Assembly (NCBI GenBank): GCA_008692225.1
Contig: VICG01000014.1
Span: forward strand, 124,001-188,000
DNA length: 64,000 nucleotides
Direction of reading: 5' to 3'
Source: Monilinia fructicola
Taxonomy: Eukaryota > Ascomycota > Leotiomycetes > Helotiales > Sclerotiniaceae
Made by a program: the position numbers and the translations under genes. The notes under the pieces were generated by a model. It worked only from the letters and a program-made list of their open reading frames with translations. It ran no database searches and was not told the DNA's origin. Of the stretch, positions 36,599-46,243 are shown in pieces (the first letter of the stretch is position 1; the number at the start of each line of letters is the position of its first letter).

Positions 36599-37364
36599 TG
36601 TTTACTTTGGGCTCTCTTTTTTTGATTTGAGGCGCGTTGATTGGACTGGACTGGGTTGGGTTGGATTGGATTGGATTGATCGATTGAATGAATGAATGAA
36701 TGAATGAACGATTGGATGAACGATTGGATGAATTCCTTTGTTTTCTTGAACAGGAGTAGATTTGAAAGTTCGCGCAAATTCGCAAAAAATGATTTCAACT
36801 GTACAATTGAATTGGAAAAGAAGGATGAAAAGAAGTATTTCACAATGTTAATTAATACAGGAAGATGAAGAGAAATGGAAGGATTGAAAAGAAAGAAGGA
36901 AAGATAGAAATTATCCTAATTAGGAATTTGTGAGAAAGCCAAAAAGCTGAATCGTTAGATTTTACTATTTGGTATCAAGTACACACAAGTACATCTGCAT
37001 CCATAAATACATTAATAGTTTCGGGATATAAAATAAATCGTTCTCAGGGCAACGAATGAAAGGCGACGGGAAGGTTTCAGGGAAGATAGCTTGGGGATGG
37101 GATGGGATGAGAAGGGAGATGGCCCAGATGGGAAATGGGCGTTCTCTTCGTGTAGACGGGGGGTGTAGGTAAGGAGATATGAGGGTGTGGGTGTATGGAT
37201 AAATAGATGAATAGATGAATAATAAATACCTAATTAGGTAAGATAAAGTAGGTCGGGTCGGGTAACCTTTATTGGGTTCGATTGGGTTGGCAGAATGAAA
37301 TTAAATGACCTCGGGAATCATTAATGAATGGATTATCTTTAAAGCGGTGAGACTTGAGTACATT

Positions 37365-37765
37365 CTCTTAAATAATTATAGAAGAATACTTCGTACTGTA
37401 TTTAATTCATTTCCTATTAAATTGTTATCTTTCTTTATTATATTATATAGTTTATTAGAGTTTTATTAATTTATTATAACGAATTAATATATAAGTCGAT
37501 AAACTTCTACTTTATACTTCGTATACTACTATCTATTTTAATAAAAACTACTCTATTCTTTGATCTAAATAGATATTTAATATATATTATATCTAGTCTA
37601 AAGGACTTTCTTAAAAGGGTAGTATTATACTCGAGTATTAATACATATATATAATCTCTCTCTATATAATTACATTAGATCTATAGATATCTTAGATATC
37701 CATACTCGAGTAGATATACTCTATATTACATATATATATATATCACACGCCTATTACATCACGTC
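37365..37765. other. Strongly AT-rich, TpA-rich island (RIP-like)
   Basis: About 400 bases where TA dinucleotides are dense and G and C are rare, with sharp edges against ordinary sequence. The look is that of repeat DNA altered by repeat-induced point mutation, but no element can be recognised from this copy. Confidence 0.5.
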
Positions 37766-38137
37766 GGGTATCACCTAGGCACAGATACTAATAAGTAGAT
37801 ATCTGCGGAAGACTTACAAGTTACCTCGTACCTCGTACTTCTCGTACTAGATAATTTCATTCTTCCCAACCTTCACACGTGAGGCAGCCAGTCTCCTTTT
37901 GCACCACCACTAAGATGGGATGGTTGATATGATGGATGAGTGCCCGCCCTGGAGGTGATATGTCCTACCTAGGTAGGTAAGGTTAAGCATATAATGAATC
38001 AAAACGCAACTGTTACTACCTGGGTAGGTTTTACTGTTACATCAAACACCTGGGCATTTTACATTTGACTGATTACAGAAATCATCGATATCCGATTAGG
38101 ATCACCAACACATGTAATCATCTCATATACTCTGTGG

Positions 38138-38170
<33 letters not shown>

Positions 38171-38217
38171 TATGTGTGTGTGTATATATATACACATCCA
38201 TCCATCCATCCATCCAT
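38138..38217. repeat. GT microsatellite followed by CATC tetramers
   Basis: A GT tract with two GTAT interruptions passes into TATATATATACA and then CATCCATC tetramers. Read directly from the sequence. Confidence 0.9.
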
Positions 38218-38635
38218 CACTTCACCACTGCGCGGATCGTCGTTGTCTCACCACTCGAGTACTAATAACTGTCAACATGTTCACGGGGTCGTTGATGAAT
38301 GATTGAAGATACAGAAACCCATGGATGGTCAAGCTTCAAGCTTCAAGCTTCAAACTTCAAGCTTCAAACTTCAAACTTTATTGATTAATTAATTACTTGC
38401 TTACTTGCTTACTTGCTTACTTGCTTACCTACCTATTAAGAACAAGTCCTAGGTATCTCTTCAACTCCTCATGAAATTACTGCAAGGTTAAGATTCAATC
38501 ATATCAATCCATCGAGACCTACTAGGTCGGGTAGCCTTATTATTCTCTCCACCATACCATCCATATCTACCATATCTAACATCCTCTACCTACCGACCAT
38601 TGAATACAATAATTACTCCTAATAACCCAGGTCAA

Positions 38636-39877
38636 ATGTTTCAGACCATTCTTTCAAATAAAGGTCCTTCCATTATGCCTTCCGAGACCTTTCCTTCTCC
38701 AAACGCCATTCCTCCACGCACCTCCTCAACTGGCCAAAACAATATAAATCATACCATTCCAAAATCAGTTTTACGTCCTGTATCTGAAGGCGATTGGATA
38801 AGTCAGAGGAATAGCATGCATACGGCACAGTCTCAATCGCAGTCTTTTGGGACCATGAATCCTTCTATCCAAGGAGGTTCCACTCCAGATCCAAATAAAT
38901 ATACCAAGAACGATATGGCCTTTCATGGAAGAAGCTCTTGGGCACCCGAGAAAGAGAAGATATTGTTCGGACCATACGATTACTTGGAAGCACATCCAGG
39001 AAAGGATATCAGGAAACAATTGATCGCGGCGTTCAATGAATGGTTAGAGGTGCCACCGGAAAGTTTGGAAGTAATTACAAAAGTGGTGGGAATGCTGCAC
39101 ACAGCATCCTTACTCGTGGATGACGTTGAAGATTCATCATTATTGCGACGCGGGTTACCTGTTGCACACAGCATTTTTGGTACGGCTCAAACGATCAATT
39201 CTGCGAATTATGTATACTTCTGCGCATTACAGGAACTCATGAAACTCAACAATCCCAAGGCCATCACAATTTATACAGAGGAATTATTGAACCTTCATAG
39301 GGGCCAGGGGATGGACTTATTCTGGAGAGATAGTTTAACTTGTCCAACTGAAGAAGATTATTTGGAGATGGTTGGTAATAAAACTGGAGGTCTCTTCAGA
39401 CTCGCTGTCAAACTCATGCAAGCAGAGAGTAAAACCAGCAGGTGAATACCCCGCCCCCCACAGGATCAACACGCATGCTAACCACCCCTGCCTAGGGATT
39501 GTGTACCATTAGTCAACCTCATAGGAATCATATTCCAAATCCGCGACGATTATCAAAACCTTTCATCCCCAGAATACTCGCAGAATAAGGGGCTGTGTGA
39601 GGATCTGACCGAGGGGAAGTTCTCGTTTCCTATCATTCATAGTATTCGTGCAGCGCCGGACAATCTAGTTCTTCTCAACATTTTGAAACAGAAACCAGAT
39701 GATGAACAAGTCAAAAAATATGCAGTTGCGTACATGGAACAAACTGGTAGTTTTGAATATTGTCGGAAAGTTCTCATCACACTAGGAGAACGAGTCAAGA
39801 AATTGATTGAGGAGTTAGATGATGGGGGAAATAAGGGGAAGGGAGTATTGAAGATTTTGGATAAAATGGCTGTCTAG
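38636..39877 (+). CDS. BTS1: Geranylgeranyl diphosphate synthase
   Basis: A trans-prenyltransferase that condenses isopentenyl with farnesyl diphosphate, supplying GGPP for protein prenylation, carotenoids and diterpenes. Exons 38636-39441 and 39496-39877 give 395 residues from the ATG at 38636; the first roughly 95 residues are low-complexity and a start at a later Met is possible. The first Asp-rich motif is [14 protein letters not shown] and the second is [11 protein letters not shown], just after the splice junction. [14 protein letters not shown] and [17 protein letters not shown] are family blocks. The residue pattern before the first Asp motif (HTASLLVDD) is typical of fungal GGPP synthases. 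No terpene cyclase is near, so primary metabolism is the default reading. Confidence 0.93.
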
Positions 39878-41264
39878 TTTTGGAGGGAAACTGTTGCAGA
39901 TTCCTGAATTACAGCAATGGAAGGTTGGGTAATTGTGATATATGGTTACATGGGTCGGAAAGTATGTTGGCGCATAGGGACAGCGCGGTATCCTCTTGAG
40001 GGCATATTTCAAGATCACAATAGTTTTACGTTGATTTATGATAATTTATCGGCATTTTTTCCCTTCATGATATAGAACTGTTATTCATATCATGACCGAT
40101 ACTGATCGTTTACTGATCAATCAAAAATCATTTCCCTTCAAATCCACCATCTTTCTCCTCTCCCTCAGCTCCAAATATCCCTCCATGTTATTTTCCCCAT
40201 CTTCTTTTCCCTTCCTCTTCCGAAATCTATACTAACCCCAACAAAACCCAAATTGAATCACAACTAAACAGGTGCTATTCCTCATCACATTTCAACCTTT
40301 ATCTCTTATTATGAATTTTGGTTTTTGTTTCGGCTTTGGTTCTGGTTCTGGCTTTGGTTTGGGGTGGGATTTGAGTTTGGTGGTTGATATTTGGGGGCAA
40401 GATATAAAAGAGTGAGGTATAAGAGGATCTTGAGATTTTGATCGGGATTTGGGGTTGAGGCTTATTGGGGTCATGGTGGATGGGGATTGGTTTGAATTGG
40501 GGTTATTGGGCTTGCTTGGGGGTACTGTGGATGGATGGACGGATGGATGGATGGTGAATTGATATAAAAGAGGGGTTATAGGGGTGAGGGCGAGAGAAGG
40601 AAGGAGGGAAATGGAAATGCTGCTTGATTGTCTTTGCGGATGGAGAGGATGATGAGTAGGGAGGGGAGTGGGAAGTTTGTGGTGGGTTGAAGAACGGGTT
40701 GCAGATAGAGATGGAGATGGGTTGGGAAGATAGGGTTGGGTATTCGGTTGGGTATTCGGTTGGGGTTTAGGGTTATAAGTTTCAAGTACCCCGTTGCTCC
40801 CTGAATAGGAACTCGTATTCGGCATCTACAAAATCCTGGGGCCCATCTTATCCTTGTTTCGGGTCTGAGTTGATATATCTGCCTTTCCTCTTGCACTGTA
40901 GTTTTGGGGATGGAATACTGCGGAACTGGTTCTCATCTAACCACACACTAGATGGAATGTGTTGTTACTGTGACGATTACATGCAGTTGTTCCTCAAGTC
41001 AGTGCTTGCTATGCCTAGTTGGCAGAGCAGATATTGAAACGCAAGAGATGTTCGTTGTGGCACGATGGTGCATTAGTTGATCTCACCTGGAAAAAAACCT
41101 CAAGTCTTTGCTTTAGACAAATTTGGAGAGGGCCATATGGGTACAAAGATGTTCATAAAGAAAAAGAGGAGAATTCACGCAAGATGTGGACTCAAATTCT
41201 TAGTTAAATGTCTCGAATACTCCATTTCTTGCTTCATGTGGCTTTCTGTGTGCTGTCACCTCGC
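39878..41264. other. Intergenic with low-complexity G/T-rich block
   Basis: Between about 40310 and 40780 the plus strand is rich in GGTTTTGG, GGGTTGGG and GGATGGAT words. The minus-strand open frames here are Pro/Asn/Gln/Lys repeats and not convincing genes. The remainder is unique sequence. Confidence 0.6.
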
Positions 41265-42405
41265 TCCGTGTGCAAGGTGATCCTAGGAGATTTAACACAT
41301 GGTCAGTTTCTAAGGATGAAAAATTCAACTGCAGGATATGGGAAGCGGCTGGAGCAATTTGTGCGGCTTCAGGATTATTACAAGGCATCTTCATTGGGGA
41401 GAGTCGCCTCAGAGAAAAATTCGTTGATGCCAGATTCAGCTGCAAGAATTCTATCAAGCAAATAATATCCGAGGCAGGGTTCAAATTAGATGGGTCATGG
41501 AAATAACAGACGCTCTCAGCCATGCGTAGAATCCTGTTTTCAAAGGATTCATTCTTGGTATCCAAGCTTTTGAAACGATGCGATATTCCCAAAAACGATT
41601 GTTATGTTCTTTTGCATTCTATTTGCTCATTGAGATATAGATTGATCAGAGCTTCTGATTTGAACAGTTGTGCTCTCCAGAATGACTGACCCGAAGCTAT
41701 ACCGTACTGCAATTTTCTTACTGGCAGCTATCTTGATGTATTTATATCAATTTAAGGAGGCCAATAGCCTTTTTCATGAAGCCTTGAAATCTCTCCGACA
41801 GTCTTTCGGGGACTAAAATGGCAGCTATCTCTTCTCAGACTTGCAAGGTTCTAACTCAAAATGAGCAGATACGTACCAAGGTACAGCAAAAATTTCCGAA
41901 GCTTCCAGCTTGTTTCAAAATCCATTCAGAACTATATAGAGAATATTCGGAGATCTTATTTAATTAGAATCGGTATATGTCAAGCTTCCAGGGATCTTAA
42001 ATCTAGCTCAAGAAACAATGAAGGAGGCTTTTGGTAGACATGATCCCCAGCAGTAGATGTCATCCAGAACAAAAGAAACCGTAGTTATGATGACTCTTGC
42101 CCGACCAGAACGATATGGTGATGTTGAATCCATTCAGGAACAAATGCGTGATGATTCTGCCGCGGAGCAGAGCTATTTAAGAATTATCACATATATCAAA
42201 GGCCCATTATGTCGATGTTGGTCGTGATTTGGAGGGTATAGAAACTCTGCGAACAGGTTGCCGATTTGCAACAAGAGATGCTCCGTGGATTTGATATGGC
42301 TTTTGGGGATGATAATCATTGGAACTGTTATTTAACAAAAAGATTATGTCGCACATGGCTAAAAAGTAGACAGGGAGAAGAAGTTGATGAGATAGAACGA
42401 AAATA
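41265..42405 (+). pseudogene. Relic of a patatin-like phospholipase/TPR (NLR-like) gene
   Basis: Two decayed pieces lie in line. At about 41270-41506 a frame reads NCRIWEAAGAICAASGL...REKFVDARFSCKNSIKQI, matching the C-terminal half of patatin domains, where an IWEAARATSAAPTFF segment precedes an FVDGGL-type active-site Asp region; here Asp is kept but the following glycines are not. At about 42000-42405 frames read QETMKEAFGRHDP, an in-frame stop, then MMTLARPERYGDVESIQEQM and, after a shift, EQVADLQQEMLRGF...FGDDN, matching tetratricopeptide repeats of the kinesin-light-chain type. Patatin, nucleotide-binding domain and TPR is a known architecture of fungal NLR-like proteins. The central ATPase is absent or unrecognisable, and stops and shifts make the locus dead. 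Confidence 0.5.
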
Positions 42406-42936
42406 GTTTCCGGTATGCCATCAAAAATCAGATATAATTATATTAAAACGAATAAATTATCAGCAACTGTCTACTTAAACTAAAGGTTCCTTCACCTTCA
42501 ATTAGTCCTAAACGCCATGAAATTAAGATCAATCAATATACTCAACAAACCGCCCTTCAACTGTGACCTACTCAAGGTGAGCGCGATCCTTATATTGTCT
42601 GTAAAAAAGCTTACTCTATCCCTCCCTTGAATCATTTTTGCCATGAATTGGAGACAGGCTTACGAAAAGCTTCTACTGGAGCCAAAAGTAGGGAGAGAAA
42701 ATGATTCTTTTGAGTTCCAGATGTGATCACTATGGCTGAGAAAGCGGGAGTGACAATCGAGAAAGGGGTAACGAGAGGACGGTAAAGGATGATGCCGCAG
42801 GTCATTTATACTCCCCATCTCAGGAAAAGCCATTAAGAACATCCCTCTTGCTTGAAGATGTTCAAAACAGCACATCTCAATCGCCAGCAAAATTCATGGT
42901 GCGTGAGGTTGTATAGCCTCATTTGCGGGAAAAATA

Positions 42937-42947
42937 GGGGGGGGGGG
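42937..42947 (+). repeat. Eleven-G homopolymer
   Basis: A run of eleven G bases just upstream of the thioredoxin-like pseudogene. Its length call is likely unreliable in most sequencing technologies. Confidence 0.8.
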
Positions 42948-43115
42948 TGTTCCGTTCAATATCGGGTTTACATCGGCCCATGTAAACCACCCCACATGCC
43001 CAATCAAGACCAGTCCACATACCCGGAACTCTCTTTTTCTTCGTCCTCTATTCTCAACTCTACCCATCCAACAATACCATCATATCCACAAAAATACATA
43101 GAGTTTTTAATAAAT

Positions 43116-43653
43116 ATGCCCCTTTCATTCCCAATCTTTACAGACTCCCCCGAAGTTCTCCAAAAGAGTCTCGGAGAAACAACCAAACCATAATATGTCA
43201 TATTTTTCGCCTCCTTGAAACCCGAGACTCACGAATAATGGTGTGGAGATTGTCGACGTGCCGAGGGTCCATTGAATGAGAAGCTTGATAGGGCTGCGAA
43301 AGAAGAAAGGGTGAAGCTTGTTTATGGAGGATCGCAGGCTGAGTATGTTCATGGTAATCCAGAAAGCATTCATGTGCAGATTTGGGAGACGTTGTGTATA
43401 TGTCACGAGATGGAGGCTGATGGATTGATCTTAGGTGGAGGGATTTATCTCCAGAAAAGAAAAGTCCCTGGAGGGAGGAGCCTTGGGGTGTCGATAGATT
43501 ACTCGCAGTGGCGAAGATTACGGGGGAGGTGAGATGATTTCTATTTGCTTTTTGGTTGCGGTCGTTAGCTCATGCGATACAGAAATGGGAGAAGTTGATT
43601 GAGGAGGATTGCTATGATGAGAAGAAGTTGAATGCTTTTGTTAGAGAATAGGA
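43116..43653 (+). pseudogene. Dead thioredoxin-like (TXNDC17/DUF953-type) gene
   Basis: An ATG at 43116 begins MPLSFPIFTDSPEVLQKSL, followed by an in-frame TAA at 43191. The frame then continues YVIFFASLKPETHE, a second TAA at 43236 and then WCGDCRRAEGPL, the redox motif of thioredoxin-domain protein 17. Further on KEERVKLVYGGSQAE follows the family. The C-terminus is in another frame: VAKITGE before a GTGAGA donor near 43530 and, after an ACAG acceptor near 43585, KWEKLI...YDEKKLNAFV and a stop at 43653. Two nonsense codons plus at least one shift mean it cannot make the protein. The C-x-x-C cysteines themselves survive. Confidence 0.7.
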
Positions 43654-44260
43654 GGATAGGAGGGTGTATTGATGAATGGCAAGCAGTTGAATTGGAGCCA
43701 ATGAAATGCAGTTGGTAGCAATTACGTACCCTCCAGAGACGTTCCGTTACTGTCACGTTAAGTCATGGGATTTATGTCACTCTGTCAGTGAGTTCATCGT
43801 GGCACTTGGTCATTTCAGTAAAGTATGATTGATAGTCTCGAGAAACCTGTGGTATTCAACTTAAATATATCAGTCATCCCTTTTTATGCCCTTCATTTCC
43901 CCTTCGGATTTTTCTCATGCTCCTAAAATCTCAATCTGATGTTATTTCATAGGATCATTCGACTCTTCTAAAGTTCAGAGGGCTAGTAAGAACAACTGGC
44001 TCGGATTAGCATGGTAGAAGATTAGTGGTGGATTAGCCTGAATATATTGGTAAGGGAATGTTTCAATCATATAATCAACACTGTCTATCCAGGCATTTCA
44101 AGAATTAAAGGGTACAATAACTAATAATCATGGGTATTTTGCATGTGATATCTCCAAACCAAGTAATAACAGCTCGTCAAAAACCTAATCTAGAACGTAG
44201 CACCATTTTACCATCTGCAGCACACTTCATCTCTCTTTCCATCGAATACCCTTCGAACAC
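43654..44260. other. Intergenic, no gene seen
   Basis: Unique AT-rich sequence between the dead thioredoxin gene and the 3' end of the minus-strand dioxygenase-like gene. Confidence 0.6.
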
Positions 44261-46243
44261 TTATTCTCCAGACAGTTTTTCAGCCCCAGCAGCCTCCCAA
44301 TTGGTACTTGGAACCCAGCCAGGATTAGCAGGAACAATATCTACAGCGGGATCGAATGGACGAGGAGATTCTTCCTCGGTGAAAGTTGGTTCGCCCTTGT
44401 TGTCACGGAATCCGTCATATGCCTGCTCAATATCTTTCTCCAACTCTACCAGCTGCATGTTAGGCCCCGCAGAAACAGCCGCAATTGTTTTAACGGCCAT
44501 GGAACGAGAAGGGTAGGTCTTGACCCCTGTAGCAGGATCAATCCACCAAAACTGCTCGATGAACCAGTCTGGATCGGTTGTTCTTAAACACTCCCATTTC
44601 TTGGCGAGATCTTCGTAATGTGCCGTGAATTTTCTTGTGACGATTCTTTCTGCTTCGGGGGGCCAGTAGCTCTTCTTATGAATAGTTGATTGGGAAGTTT
44701 CGTCGCCATTCTGCTCATTGCTGTGCTGTGCAGAATTGTCTCTCGCAGTATCCTCTAAGTGGCTAAAATAAGCCTGAGTGCTTTTTTCTGCATCATCTGA
44801 GAGTCCTCTAGCACCATGCCAGAACATGTTTGGGTCGAATGTCATCATCCACCACCAATTACGAATCCACTCCGGGAAACTCTTCTGCAGAAGTTCATTG
44901 GGTTGAAGGCTTGCAACAATCTTTATCAACACTTCTTCCTTGATAAACATCCGCAGCTTCCATTCCTGATGTGTCCGTATACTCGTAAAGACGTGGAGGC
45001 CTTGTGGTTGCCAAAGCTCGATATTAGCTTCTTTGAACGTGGGGTCGAGCAGTCGGCGAGTTGGGTATACAATCAAGTTGCATCTCATCTTGTTGTCAGC
45101 CGCAGAAAGGCATAGGGTAGGCAGCTGGACAGAGGGAGCCGGTAATCGAAGTGGATGACCTGGTCCTACCCACAGTGGATAAGGCCCAGATCCAGCGCCA
45201 TAGTGCCAACTTCTTCCCGAGAAGATATACACTTGGAAGGGAGAGGCAGGAAATATGGTGCGCCAGGTAGTATTGATAAAATGGCCTGGGCAATACCAGT
45301 CGTCAAAATTGGACATGAAAAAGACGACGGAATAGGAGGTCGGCTGGTCGTCTTTGTCGCAGTGTAGATGTGCCTTTGCCTTGAGAGAATCTGCGAGAGC
45401 GGTACCTTGCTTAGTATAATTCAGCTGGATCGAGTTAAGTGTCGTTTCTGATTCAGCTCCAAAGGTCATTGCGGCATTTCTGTGCCATTCAACATCTTGA
45501 AACGAGTGTGTGTTCTTGTACTCAGGGATCCACATATCGAGTAGTTTTTGGCCGAGAGTACGAGCCAGATGGAAGAAATTCTTCCTCGAACCGTCTGCGT
45601 CGCTACGCAAGACTTCTGCTAGTTGTAGCTTCCTGGCTCCATACCCCGGTTGTCTCGTTACTCCCACTTCATACTGCTTGCCCTTTCTAGCAGGGTAGCT
45701 CCCATATTTTCGCTTCATGGTTGCTGCCAACCCGTTCTCAAAATCTGGATCAAGAGCCAGCTGACGTAGCTGGCCAACGTCACCCAGAAGACCGCACTGC
45801 GCCAACTCTTTCTCGCTCAGTCGCAGATGGTTTGTAAATCGACTTGGAGGCTTGTCAGGGTGGTGAGCCTCGAATAGATGCCTCTCACCACCCTTCATGA
45901 AGTGATATCCAGCCTTTCCAAGCTCTTCTGCGGTATGATATCGAGATTCTGATAGGATTGCAGGCGCAGTGTGCGTAATTCTTAGGCGCTCGCTCGTTGT
46001 GAGCTTCCTCTTATAGTCTATCAGACTATAAATCCAAGCTCCATCCTCGTACCGCCGCTCGTAGATGTCTTTGCGAGGTCGTGCTGATTGATCCATTGTA
46101 CGAATGCTATGCCACAAGGTCAGTTCTGCTTCTTAATAAGGAGGCTAGTTGGCCGAATATAAGAGCTCAAAGAAAAGAACTTACAAGGGATCAATGATGT
46201 TATTGAAAAGAAGGACAAGTGTGTCTGGACTATCTAAGGCCTA
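44261..46243 (-). CDS. Orphan large protein with a 2-oxoglutarate/Fe(II) dioxygenase-like signature
   Basis: From the ATG at 46096 the frame is open for 611 residues to 44261. A good intron (46184-46107, GTAAGT donor, CTGAC branch point, CATAG acceptor) joins it in frame to an upstream exon reading ALDSPDTLVLLFNN; that exon is open to about 46243, so the true start lies further up and is not placed. I do not recognise the family by name. Numbering from the 46096 ATG, His245-x-Asp247 in KAHLHCDKDD, then a YSVVFFMSNFDDWY strand pair, a WRTIFPASPFQVYIFSGRSWH segment with His298, and Arg338 in KMRCNLIVY reproduce the HxD...H...R order of double-stranded beta-helix 2-oxoglutarate oxygenases, in the style of TET/JBP and related fungal proteins. 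Trp-rich segments (IRNWWWMM, WFIEQFWW) occupy the C-terminal third. It sits between decayed genes, and a mobile-element link is possible but not shown. Confidence 0.6.

Larger units (their letters stand above)
36599..38635. other. Intergenic with AT-rich island and microsatellites
   Basis: This holds tandem GATTG and GAATGAAT repeats near 36655-36725 (promoter side of the Cdc14 gene), the TpA-rich island described separately, a GT/CATC microsatellite at about 38138-38217, AAGCTTC repeats near 38333-38378 and TTACTTGC repeats near 38392-38425. No gene seen. Confidence 0.65.

Noticed and set aside
40292..40825. Minus-strand Pro/Gln/Asn/Lys-rich open frame of 177 codons
   Set aside because: Built from short G/T-rich tandem words with no conserved block or splice sites.
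46097..46117. Non-ATG start at 46117 for the dioxygenase-like gene
   Set aside because: The codon is TTG and lies across the acceptor of a well-formed intron (46184-46107).
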